Assembly: GCA_027325475.1 (NCBI GenBank)
Contig: DAIEFO010000031.1
Coordinates: 1 to 12,815 of the forward strand
Direction of reading: 5' to 3'
DNA length: 12,815 nt
Source: Desulfobacteraceae bacterium
Lineage (GTDB): Bacteria; Desulfobacterota; Desulfobacteria; Desulfobacterales; Desulfatirhabdiaceae
Shown here: positions 1 through 6,136 of the stretch, in pieces
Layout of the letters: the number at the start of each line of letters is the position of its first letter
Numbering within the stretch: position 1 is the first letter of the stretch
Notes under the pieces: model-generated
What the model was told of the DNA's origin: nothing
Database searches by the model: none
Seen by the model: only the letters and a program-made list of their open reading frames with translations
Translations under genes and position numbers: made by a program

Positions 1-965
1 CCCAGAAACCGTCCGTCCGAATCCACAACGGCGATGCGCTGGATATCGTTGTCATCAATGATCTGCATGACATCCTGCACCGAGGTGTCAGGCGCCACGG
101 TATGAACATCCCGGCGCATGATATCGGAGACAAAATGCAGGTTTTCCACCCGAATGTCCTGCTTTCCGAAACTTTCCCAGTCTGGCGACTCTTTCATGAT
201 CGTGCGGAAGATGTCGAGCCGCGACAGCATTCCGGCCAGCTTCCCATGAACGTCCACCACCGGCATCCGCTTGATGTTCTTGCGAAGCATCATCTCCACG
301 GCTTCCGTCGCCGGGCGCTCCGCCTGAATGGAAATCACCGGGCTGCTCATGATATCCGCCGCTTTTTTAGTGGTCAGAGACGTCATGACATCATCCACCC
401 CGCCGCCGTTATGGCATGACGCCAGCAGGCCGAGCCGCACCGGCATGCCGCCTTTATAGATCAGATCACCCTGAGTGATGACACCCACCGGCCGGTCGTG
501 GGCGTCCACCACCGGAACGCCCGTAAAGATGGAAGACAACAGCAACTGCACCACATCACAGAGCGGCGTCGAAAGCGTCACTTTCTGCGGAGACGGCGTC
601 ATGACGTCCTGAACCCGGATATGCGGATGCAGCAGCACCCGCTGGGTCTTGTGCGATACAACGTCAAGATTCCGGACCGCCAGAATGCCGCCGGTCACCA
701 TCTTTTCGATGTCCGGCAGCATACGGTCACACTCGAAGGCCGGCGCAACAATCATGATATAGACCGGCATGTTATAGGAGAGAATCTCCATATGCTGAGC
801 CGCCACTTGTCCATTTTCATAGCATCCTTCCACGGCCCGGAACACCTGACAGCGGGCCGCGATTTTCAGCCCGTTGACATACTCCACGACAGCCCGTTGC
901 AGCGGCGCTCCCTGCCAGCGCATCTCTTCGCTGGCGAATATTTCGATCACTCGATATGACAGCAT
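1..965 (-). CDS. DUF190 and multi-CBS domain protein (3' end outside window)
   Basis: This reading frame is open from the ATG at 965 to the window edge (321 codons) and is truncated at its C-terminus by the edge. Residues about 1-105 match the DUF190 fold, a small GlnB-like ferredoxin-fold domain often encoded beside CrcB channels. They are followed by CBS repeats at about 118-172 (begins VQDVMTPSPQKV), 200-258 (ADIMSSPVISI) and a third from about 279 (SDIMRRDVHTV) that is incomplete. CBS pairs usually bind adenine nucleotides and regulate an attached or partner protein; that role is inferred here. The Shine-Dalgarno AAGGAG overlaps the TAA stop of crcB, leaving a 10-bp gap, so the two genes are almost certainly co-transcribed and translationally coupled. 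No transmembrane segment or signal peptide is seen, so the product should be cytoplasmic. The biochemical function of the whole protein is unknown. Confidence 0.88.
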   Translation of the reverse strand, partial: MLSYRVIEIFASEEMRWQGAPLQRAVVEYVNGLKIAARCQVFRAVEGCYENGQVAAQHMEILSYNMPVYIMIVAPAFECDRMLPDIEKMVTGGILAVRNLDVVSHKTQRVLLHPHIRVQDVMTPSPQKVTLSTPLCDVVQLLLSSIFTGVPVVDAHDRPVGVITQGDLIYKGGMPVRLGLLASCHNGGGVDDVMTSLTTKKAADIMSSPVISIQAERPATEAVEMMLRKNIKRMPVVDVHGKLAGMLSRLDIFRTIMKESPDWESFGKQDIRVENLHFVSDIMRRDVHTVAPDTSVQDVMQIIDDNDIQRIAVVDSDGRFL

Positions 966-975
966 ATTCAACTCC

Positions 976-1422
976 TTATCTGACGAGGCCAATCCATGAT
1001 CCCAGAAACATCAAGCCCTGATGAATCTTTCGGATGACTTCCACGACATCAATGCGACCCGCCCACATTCCTAGAAACACCAGACACATTCCGACAACAT
1101 TGTTCAGCAGAAAATTCGGTATGGCAGCCACATAACTGTCTATCCGGATGGTGTTGACCGTTTCGAGCGCAAATGTCGAGAACGTGGTCAACGCTCCCAG
1201 ATACCCGGTAACGAAAAAAAGCCGCATGGACGGGTTCATGATGTAGCTTCCCCGCTCACTCAGTGAAAAGGCAAGCCCGATCAGAAAGCACCCTGCGAGA
1301 TTCACGATGAGGGTGCCCCACGGGAACCTGGTTCCGAAAAGTTTTACCGCCAGCAGCGCCACGGCATACCGGCTCAACGCGCCGATACTGCCGCCGATCA
1401 TCACCCAAAGCACTTTTGTCAT
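976..1422 (-). CDS. crcB: CrcB/FluC fluoride channel
   Basis: A 148-residue hydrophobic protein with four predicted membrane helices. It carries the family signatures GGSIGALSRY at 10-19, GTLIVNLAGCFLIG at 36-49 (with N41) and GYLGALTTFSTF at 73-84, which contains the FSTF motif of the channel's Phe box. CrcB/FluC proteins work as dual-topology dimers that export cytoplasmic fluoride passively and give fluoride resistance. The protein is somewhat longer than the common 120-130 residues because of a C-terminal tail of about 28 residues after the last helix. The ATG at 1422 is preceded by GGGAG about 12 nt upstream, a rather long spacing. The DUF190-CBS gene follows 10 bp downstream. I could not find the conserved fluoride-riboswitch sequence in the leader. 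Confidence 0.95.
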   Translation of the reverse strand: MTKVLWVMIGGSIGALSRYAVALLAVKLFGTRFPWGTLIVNLAGCFLIGLAFSLSERGSYIMNPSMRLFFVTGYLGALTTFSTFALETVNTIRIDSYVAAIPNFLLNNVVGMCLVFLGMWAGRIDVVEVIRKIHQGLMFLGSWIGLVR

Positions 1423-1797
1423 TGCAGTTTTTCACTCCCATGCCGTCTGAAGCGGCCATCGGAATATGGCCGCCAGCATACAGGTTTCGATGAGGCCCTT
1501 ATCCAGTTGATGATAAAAAAACAGGTCGATGTCAAATCAACACATTGATATCAAAAGATATTTAAAATAAACCAGTTTCTACAAAATAAAAAGACTTCTA
1601 TTTGAGGATTACGCCTCAAATAGAAGTCATCATTCCGGAACAAAATTGTTCGGACGGTTTTGGGCTGACTTCATAGCCGTGTACAATACACGTCAATCAT
1701 TTAATAACTCTGTAAAATCAGATACAGCGCCATCTGTATTACTCCTAACAGAAAAATCAAAACGGTGTCAAGACAAAAAAATACGGATCCCCCTGAT
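1423..1797. other. AT-rich intergenic region between pdxT and crcB
   Basis: No convincing gene lies here. It holds the pdxT-side terminator (separate entry) and a perfect 8-bp hairpin at 1452-1473 (GCGGCCAT, 6-nt loop, ATGGCCGC) about 30 nt upstream of the crcB start on the transcribed strand. A perfect TTGATATCAA palindrome lies at 1545-1554, and a short ATACAG/CTGTAT inverted repeat at 1722-1739. A TTGACA on the minus strand at 1530-1535 could be a -35 box for crcB, but no -10 sits at acceptable spacing; TATCAT is only 14 nt away. The stretch 1629-1797 between the terminator and the pdxT stop shows nothing else I recognise. Confidence 0.6.
1583..1628 (-). terminator. Intrinsic terminator after pdxT
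   Basis: A perfect 15-bp inverted repeat (GACTTCTATTTGAGG at 1593-1607 and its complement at 1614-1628) with a 6-nt loop is followed on the minus strand by TTTTTATTTT. The run of T is on the minus-strand side, so it ends leftward transcripts arriving from pdxT, 170 bp after that gene's stop codon. It should separate the thi-pdx unit from crcB. The plus-strand side lacks a T run. Confidence 0.8.
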
Positions 1798-2385
1798 TCA
1801 GGTCAAGCCTGCCGCCATCCGGATAAAATAGCGATGGAAACGATCATCCCCGGTTAATTCCGGATGAAAGGACGTGGCCAGAAGGTGCCCCTGTCTTGCC
1901 GCGACAATACGTCCGTCCGGAAGACTGGCCAGTACTTCGACATCCTTGCCCACACGTTCGATCAGCGGCGCACGGATAAACACGGCATGAACCGGATGCT
2001 GATTTTCCGGTGTCTTCACCGCCGGAATATCCAGATCGGTTTCAAAACTGTCCACCTGACGGCCGAAGGCGTTACGCTGCACCACGATATCCATCACTTG
2101 CAGCATCGGTTGATCATGCCCTGTAGATTCCTTTGCCAGAAATATCGCGCCTGCGCAGGTACCCCAGACCGGTTTTTCTGATGCAAACTGGCAAAGCGGG
2201 GCCATCAGTCCGAACGCCACGCTGAGTTTACCGATGGTGGTGGACTCTCCGCCAGGAATGATCAAAGCGTCGATATTCGCCATATCCCTTGGCAAACGCA
2301 CTTCCACAGCCCGAACGCCTACATGCGCGAGTATCTGGATATGTTCGGCAAAATCCCCCTGCAGCGCCAGAACGCCTATGGTCAT
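1798..2385 (-). CDS. pdxT: PdxT, glutaminase subunit of PLP synthase
   Basis: A 195-residue class I glutamine amidotransferase that releases ammonia from glutamine and passes it to PdxS for direct pyridoxal 5'-phosphate synthesis in the cytoplasm. Visible family motifs are MTIGVLALQGDFAEH at the N-terminus, PGGESTT at 44-50, the nucleophile C77 in GTCAGAI, and the His/Glu pair of the catalytic triad, H174 and E176, in SFHPEL. The length matches the family. I chose the ATG at 2385 because family members begin at this point and AAGG lies 7 nt upstream; the frame stays open to a GTG at 2433 overlapping the pdxS stop, but the extra 16 residues do not look like PdxT. The gene follows pdxS by 41 bp, the usual order. 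Confidence 0.96.
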   Translation of the reverse strand: MTIGVLALQGDFAEHIQILAHVGVRAVEVRLPRDMANIDALIIPGGESTTIGKLSVAFGLMAPLCQFASEKPVWGTCAGAIFLAKESTGHDQPMLQVMDIVVQRNAFGRQVDSFETDLDIPAVKTPENQHPVHAVFIRAPLIERVGKDVEVLASLPDGRIVAARQGHLLATSFHPELTGDDRFHRYFIRMAAGLT

Positions 2386-2426
2386 GACGCCGCCTTTTTC
2401 GCATTTTCCGTCCACTGGCATGGAGA

Positions 2427-3317
2427 TTACCACCCCCGAACCGCCAGATGTTCACTTTCCGGCATGGAACTCACCGACCGCCCGACCATGGGTTCTCCGA
2501 GATTGCGACTGACTTCGGCAATAATTCGCGGATCCCTGAAATGCGTCGTCGCTTCCACAATGGCTTTGGCTCGCCGCTCGGGATCTCCGGATTTAAAAAT
2601 ACCGGAGCCGACAAACACGCCGTCCACACCCAGTTGCATCATCAACGCGGCGTCCGCCGGCGTGGCAATACCACCTGCCGCGAAATTGACCACGGGCATC
2701 CGTCCCAGCTCTTTGGTTTCTTTCACCAGTTCGTACGGCGCGCCGATTTCCTTGCTGAAGGCCATGAGTTCTTCGTCCGGAAGCCCCACCAGTCTGCGGA
2801 TTTCCCCCAACACCGTCCGGGCATGATAGACGGCTTCCACCACATCTCCGGTACCGGCTTCGCCTTTGGTGCGGATCATGGCGGCGCCTTCCCCGATACG
2901 CCGCAGCGCTTCCCCCAGGTTGCGGCATCCGCAGACAAACGGAATCTTGAAATCATGCTTGTTGACATGATGATGCTGATCCGCAGGCGTCAACACTTCG
3001 GACTCATCGACATAATCCACACCGATGGCTTCCAGTATCTGCGCTTCCACAAAATGCCCGATGCGGCATTTGGCCATTACCGGGATAGTGACCGCATCCA
3101 TGATTTTATAAATGATATCCGGATCGCTCATGCGGGCCACGCCGCCATCCACCCGGATATCGGCGGGCACCCGTTCCAGCGCCATCACCGCACAGGCGCC
3201 GGCCTGTTCGGCAATTCTGGCCTGCTCCGGTGTCACGACATCCATAATGACGCCGCCTTTCAGCATCTGCGCCAACCCACGTTTCAGGCCAACAGTTCCA
3301 ACGGTTTGATCATCCAT
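2427..3317 (-). CDS. pdxS: PdxS, synthase subunit of PLP synthase
   Basis: A 296-residue TIM-barrel protein that joins ribose 5-phosphate, glyceraldehyde 3-phosphate and ammonia (from PdxT) to make PLP; the family forms a dodecamer decorated with PdxT. Near-invariant sequences are present: GLAQMLKGGVIMDVV around 14-28 (D26), VMAKCRIGHF at 80-89, which supplies the first active-site lysine K83, and IRTKGEAGTGDVV at 148-160 with the second lysine K151. The C-terminal half has the phosphate-binding NFAAGGIATPADA and GVFVGSGIF. GGGAGG lies upstream of the ATG with a longish spacer of about 12 nt. The gene begins 125 bp after thiD and is followed by pdxT. Confidence 0.98.
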   Translation of the reverse strand: MDDQTVGTVGLKRGLAQMLKGGVIMDVVTPEQARIAEQAGACAVMALERVPADIRVDGGVARMSDPDIIYKIMDAVTIPVMAKCRIGHFVEAQILEAIGVDYVDESEVLTPADQHHHVNKHDFKIPFVCGCRNLGEALRRIGEGAAMIRTKGEAGTGDVVEAVYHARTVLGEIRRLVGLPDEELMAFSKEIGAPYELVKETKELGRMPVVNFAAGGIATPADAALMMQLGVDGVFVGSGIFKSGDPERRAKAIVEATTHFRDPRIIAEVSRNLGEPMVGRSVSSMPESEHLAVRGW

Positions 3318-3341
3318 TATTCTTTGATTCCTCCCTGCATT

Positions 3342-3364
3342 CCAGCGCCAGAACCCGGCGCCAG
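3342..3364 (-). other. Hairpin in the thiD-pdxS gap
   Basis: In the 125-bp gap between thiD and pdxS the transcribed strand can form CTGGCGCC - 7-nt loop - GGCGCTGG, an 8-bp stem that includes two G-U pairs, ending just upstream of the pdxS ribosome site. It lacks a T run, so it is not a typical terminator. An effect on mRNA processing or stability is possible but not shown. I saw no clear promoter in this gap. Confidence 0.4.
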
Positions 3365-3442
3365 GTCATCTGTTAGTGCCAATCGGCGCAATGCCATCCG
3401 TTTTTCTCTACGCTTTGAATATGTTGGAAAAAATTGTGCGGG

Positions 3443-4267
3443 TTACTTCCAGAACGCATAATGGTGATGCACAGGACCATGCCCATGCCCCAACCGATAG
3501 TCCGCACCCGCCGTCAATGCTTCTGTAATATAGCACTTTGCTTTTGAAACCGCATCTTCAATTTCACATCCTCCAGCCAGGAATGCGGCAATGGCCGATG
3601 ACAGCGTACAGCCCGTGCCATGCGTATTCGGGGTATCGATTCTGTCGCCCTCCAACCGGACAATGCGATTATCCGTCCGCAGATACAGGAAGTCAATACT
3701 TTGCCCGGATACACCATGCCCGCCTTTCAGAACAACAGCATCGGACCCGAAAGCGGAAAGTTTTCCGCATGCGGCTTCCAGTTCACTGTCATTGGCCTGT
3801 ATCAGATGGGATAAAGGTTGATGCAACATCACCGCCGCCTCATGCAGGTTGGGGGTGATAACCGTCGCCAGAGGAAACAAAGTGGTAACCAGCGCCTCCA
3901 CCGCATCGTCCTGAAGCAGAGAATCACCGCTGGTTGCCACCATCACCGGATCCACAACGATTTTGGGAATATGATATCGCTTCAGACACTCCGCCACCGT
4001 TACAACCACTTCCGGTGAATGCAGCATGCCGATTTTGACGGCATCAACGCCGATATCCTCAAGGACGGCTTCGATTTGCTGCTGGATAAAATCCGGCGGC
4101 ACGGGAAATATCCCCCTGACGCCCCGCGTGTTCTGAGCTGTCACGGCGCAGATGACGGACATGCCATAACACCCCAGGGCGGAAAATGTCTTGAGATCCG
4201 CCTGAATGCCTGCCCCGCCGCCACTGTCCGATCCGGCGATGGTCAAAACCCGGCGATACTGCTTCAT
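3443..4267 (-). CDS. thiD: ThiD, HMP/HMP-phosphate kinase
   Basis: A 274-residue ribokinase-superfamily enzyme that phosphorylates hydroxymethylpyrimidine and its monophosphate to the diphosphate used in thiamin phosphate assembly. Signatures: LTIAGSDSGGGAGIQADLKTF at 8-28 (pyrimidine site), VVDPVMVATSGD at 104-115, TPNLHEA at 138-144, VVLKGGHG at 178-185, and the anion-hole/catalytic segment NTHGTGCTLSSAIAA at 214-228 with C220. The ATG at 4267 is chosen because family homology starts there and GGGAG sits about 8 nt upstream; the open frame extends 26 more codons but overlaps thiC. It follows thiC by 41 bp with no terminator between, so it should share the TPP-riboswitch transcript. ThiD relatives sometimes also phosphorylate pyridoxal; the neighbouring pdxST genes make this worth testing, but nothing in the sequence proves it. 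Confidence 0.95.
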   Translation of the reverse strand: MKQYRRVLTIAGSDSGGGAGIQADLKTFSALGCYGMSVICAVTAQNTRGVRGIFPVPPDFIQQQIEAVLEDIGVDAVKIGMLHSPEVVVTVAECLKRYHIPKIVVDPVMVATSGDSLLQDDAVEALVTTLFPLATVITPNLHEAAVMLHQPLSHLIQANDSELEAACGKLSAFGSDAVVLKGGHGVSGQSIDFLYLRTDNRIVRLEGDRIDTPNTHGTGCTLSSAIAAFLAGGCEIEDAVSKAKCYITEALTAGADYRLGHGHGPVHHHYAFWK

Positions 4268-4308
4268 GGTGTTTCTCCCGATTTTACTGCAAAAACGGCT
4301 CTGCTGTT

Positions 4309-5577
4309 TTACTGAAGCCGCCTGATGGCGCACCATTCTCCGCACATGGAACAGGCCTGATGGGTTTTGACGCCTGAAGATACGGTTTCCACCTTCTCAA
4401 GGTACCGGCTGAACTTATCGCTGTCAATGGACAGGCGTTCCTGGGTATCCCAGTCAAAACTCTTTCTGGCCTGCGACATCTGAAGATTCCGCAATGCCGC
4501 ATCCGGCCTTTTCCGCGCCAGATCCGCCGCCGCCGCCGCAATTTTGGAAGCAATGACCCCTTCATGAACATCTTCGAGAGATGGCAGCCGCAGATGTTCC
4601 GCAGGCGTTACATAACAGAGGAAATCCGCTCCGTACATCCCTGCCAGCGCTCCTCCGATAGCCCCTGCAATGTGGTCATATCCTGCTGCATAGTCCACAA
4701 CGAGCGGCCCCAGAACATAAAACGGCGCGCCGTCACACAGCATTTTTTCTTTTCTGACATTTTCTTCTATCAGATGCAGCGGCACATGCCCCGGCCCTTC
4801 CACCATCACCTGCACGTTGGCGGACCGGCAGCGCCCCACCAGTTCTCCGATGACCTCAAGTTCACCAAACTGCGCTGCATCGTTGGCGTCACAGGTGCCG
4901 CCAGGTCGCAATCCATCGCCGATGGACAAAGTGATATCACAGGCATTGGCCACAGCCAGGATGTCATCAAAATTGGCATACAGAAAATTTTCTTCGTTCT
5001 GATGCTTCATCCGCTGCGCTATCAACGCACCGCCCCGGCTGACAATACCCAGCGTCCGTTTTTCAACCAGCGGCAGGTGCCGTTTGAGCAGCCCCGCGTG
5101 GATGGTCATGAAATCAACCCCTTCTTTCGCCTGTTTTTCCATGATGCGCATAAAATGACTGAAATTCAACTGTTCGGTATTGCCCAGACCGATCATGGCG
5201 TCATAGATCGGCACCGTTCCCAGCGTAATATCAAATTCTTCCAGAATGCGTTTTCTGAATGCGGATGTATCCCCGGAAATAGACAGATCCATCACGGCGT
5301 CCGCACCTGCATCAATAGCCGCTTTGACCTTCTGAAGTTCATTTTCATAATCACACGTCGCCGGCGATGTGCCGATATTGGCATTGATTTTCACACGGGT
5401 TTCGCTGCCAATCGCAACCGGGGTCAGGTTCATGTGGCAACGGTTTTGCGGAATGACCACATGCCCCCGCACGATGCTCTCAACAAGCCGCTCCGGCTGC
5501 AAATTCTCGTTTCTGGCTGTTTGCAGAAGCCATTGTGGAACATCTCCCTTGCGCAGGTCATCAATGATGGTACTCAT
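4309..5577 (-). CDS. thiC: ThiC, phosphomethylpyrimidine synthase (short form)
   Basis: A 422-residue radical-SAM enzyme that rearranges aminoimidazole ribotide into HMP phosphate. Conserved blocks include RVKINANIGTSP near 60, MDLSISGD, TVPIYDA, IGDGLRPG, MVEGPGHVPL and the CDGAPFYVLGPLVVDYAAGYDHI region. It lacks the N-terminal extension of the roughly 630-residue E. coli enzyme, as is usual in anaerobes. The C-terminal iron-sulfur motif reads C409-SM-C412-GEW-C416, a CX2CX3C spacing, one residue shorter than the CX2CX4C of E. coli and Caulobacter ThiC. The ATG at 5577 is chosen because GGGGAGG lies 6 nt upstream; an open extension to 5655 would run through the leader terminator. Anaerobes also have a ThiC paralog, BzaF/HBI synthase for B12 lower-ligand synthesis, but the TPP riboswitch and thiD neighbour favour ThiC. 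Confidence 0.93.
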   Translation of the reverse strand: MSTIIDDLRKGDVPQWLLQTARNENLQPERLVESIVRGHVVIPQNRCHMNLTPVAIGSETRVKINANIGTSPATCDYENELQKVKAAIDAGADAVMDLSISGDTSAFRKRILEEFDITLGTVPIYDAMIGLGNTEQLNFSHFMRIMEKQAKEGVDFMTIHAGLLKRHLPLVEKRTLGIVSRGGALIAQRMKHQNEENFLYANFDDILAVANACDITLSIGDGLRPGGTCDANDAAQFGELEVIGELVGRCRSANVQVMVEGPGHVPLHLIEENVRKEKMLCDGAPFYVLGPLVVDYAAGYDHIAGAIGGALAGMYGADFLCYVTPAEHLRLPSLEDVHEGVIASKIAAAAADLARKRPDAALRNLQMSQARKSFDWDTQERLSIDSDKFSRYLEKVETVSSGVKTHQACSMCGEWCAIRRLQ

Positions 5578-5594
5578 ATTCTTCCTCCCCGATA

Positions 5595-5636
5595 ACAAAA
5601 AAGCAGGTAAACGCATAAGGAACGTTTCACCCGCTT
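5595..5636 (-). terminator. Riboswitch-controlled leader terminator of thiC
   Basis: On the minus strand the leader forms AGCGGGT(G)AAACG - loop TTCCTTATG - CGTTTACCTGCT, a 12-bp stem with one bulged G and one G-U pair, followed at once by TTTTTTGTT. It lies between the TPP aptamer and the thiC ribosome site, where a premature-termination expression platform is expected. Confidence 0.85.
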
Positions 5637-5666
5637 GCACAGATACATCCGTCATGTTCCTTACGC
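5613..5666 (-). promoter_or_regulatory. Predicted antiterminator pairing in the thiC leader
   Basis: The 3' conserved strand of the TPP aptamer, GCGTAAGGAAC at 5656-5666, can pair over 11 consecutive positions (one G-U) with GTTCCTTATGC at 5613-5623. The second segment is the loop and upper stem of the terminator. Formation of this helix excludes both the ligand-bound aptamer and the terminator hairpin, giving a simple off-switch by TPP: ligand bound, terminator forms; ligand absent, antiterminator forms. The pairing is read directly from the sequence; the regulatory outcome is inferred from known TPP switches. Confidence 0.7.
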
Positions 5667-5743
5667 TGGCATTATCCAGGTCAAGTTCAAGGGTATGATC
5701 TCAGCCCTGACGGCTTGCTCCGACAGAACACCCCTACCGATGG
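5645..5743 (-). promoter_or_regulatory. TPP riboswitch (THI element)
   Basis: The minus strand carries the conserved THI-box landmarks in order: GTAGGGGTG (5729-5737), GGCTGAGATCATACCC with the CUGAGA core at 5699-5704, then TGACCTGGATAATGCCAGCG ending at 5664 and AAGGAAC ending at 5656. These form the pyrimidine-sensing and pyrophosphate-sensing arms of the thiamin pyrophosphate aptamer. P1 can be closed partly by CATC near 5740 pairing with GATG near 5645; its limits are approximate. It sits about 70 nt upstream of the thiC start and immediately upstream of the terminator. Confidence 0.96.
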
Positions 5744-5749
5744 GACGGC

Positions 5750-5779
5750 ATTATAGTGTTATGGCAACACAAAAGTCAA
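5750..5779 (-). promoter_or_regulatory. Sigma70-type promoter of the thiC operon
   Basis: On the minus strand TTGACT (5774-5779) and a perfect TATAAT (5750-5755) are separated by 18 nt. Transcription would start a few bases before the TPP aptamer at about 5743, so the riboswitch lies at the very 5' end of the mRNA. Position and sequence agree well with a strong promoter for thiC-thiD and probably pdxST. Confidence 0.85.
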
Positions 5780-5866
5780 TTTCTGATGGCGCCCTTTATT
5801 TGTTTATCAATTGTTTCCATTCGCGCCGATTGACAAAAAAGCCGTTTAAAACATGCTTAAAAAGAC

Positions 5867-5895
5867 TTGACAAAGCAAGTGTGCACACATACGCT
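5867..5895 (+). promoter_or_regulatory. Promoter of the toxin-antitoxin pair
   Basis: A consensus TTGACA at 5867-5872 is followed after 17 nt by TACGCT at 5890-5895, which keeps T1, A2 and T6 of the -10 consensus. It lies 16 nt before the antitoxin ATG at 5912, so the untranslated leader would be very short. The -10 hexamer falls inside a palindrome (next entry), as expected for autoregulated modules. Confidence 0.65.
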
Positions 5896-5902
5896 GCGTA
5901 TG
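5879..5902 (+). promoter_or_regulatory. Double palindrome, likely autoregulatory operator
   Basis: Two adjoining perfect palindromes sit on the promoter: GTGTGCACAC at 5879-5888 in the -35/-10 spacer, and CATACGC-T-GCGTATG at 5888-5902 covering the -10 box. RHH antitoxins commonly repress their own promoters by binding such repeats, alone or with the toxin. The repeats are seen directly; binding is inferred. Confidence 0.6.
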
Positions 5903-5911
5903 AGGTGAAAT

Positions 5912-6136
5912 ATGAAGAATATTACTTTAGCAATGGATGAGAAGGTGCTAAAAGCTGGACGGGAATATGCCCGCAAGCACAATGTATCCTTTAATGTACT
6001 TGTAAGAAAGCTGATTGAGCAAACAGTCATTTCTTCGAAAGAACAGTGGCTGGAGGATACATTTGCCTTGATGGATAAGCTTGACATATCATCAGAAAAT
6101 CAAAAATGGACAAGGGAAGACCTATATCGTGTCTAA
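5912..6136 (+). CDS. Ribbon-helix-helix antitoxin of a PIN-toxin module
   Basis: A 74-residue protein whose first 40 residues look like a ribbon-helix-helix fold: a short beta strand (KNITLAMDE), then two helices around EYARKHNVSFNVLVRKLIEQ. The charged C-terminal tail of about 35 residues would be the part that wraps and inhibits the toxin. GAGG lies about 6 nt upstream of the ATG. The gene overlaps the toxin start by 8 bp, the classic antitoxin-first layout. Base composition is clearly more AT-rich than in the thi-pdx genes, consistent with horizontal acquisition. Family assignment rests on fold pattern and context; I would not assign a specific vapB number. Confidence 0.85.
   Translation: MKNITLAMDEKVLKAGREYARKHNVSFNVLVRKLIEQTVISSKEQWLEDTFALMDKLDISSENQKWTREDLYRV

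Noticed and set aside
1440..1451. Exact ATGCCGTCTGAA, the 12-mer DNA uptake sequence of Neisseria
   Set aside because: Only one copy was noticed and nothing else in the window is neisserial. It also overlaps one foot of a hairpin and the crcB leader, so chance is the best explanation.
1722..1739. ATACAG/CTGTAT inverted repeat as a LexA-type SOS box
   Set aside because: The half-sites are in the wrong orientation for the CTGT-N8-ACAG pattern, and no promoter or SOS gene is next to it.
1646..1831. 61-codon plus-strand open frame in the pdxT-crcB gap
   Set aside because: No ribosome site or recognisable domain is seen, the composition is that of AT-rich spacer, and its 3' part overlaps the pdxT end in antisense.
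2448..3461. Large plus-strand open frames antisense to pdxS, thiD, thiC and the kinase
   Set aside because: They mirror strongly conserved genes on the other strand, are rich in His, Arg and Pro, and have no recognisable domains. They are codon-bias shadows.
4268..4345. Upstream in-frame extension of thiD
   Set aside because: It overlaps the thiC C-terminus and adds 26 residues with no family similarity; ATG 4267 has a good ribosome site.
5578..5655. Upstream in-frame extension of thiC
   Set aside because: It would be translated from within the riboswitch region through the leader terminator; the ATG at 5577 has an excellent ribosome site and fits the family.
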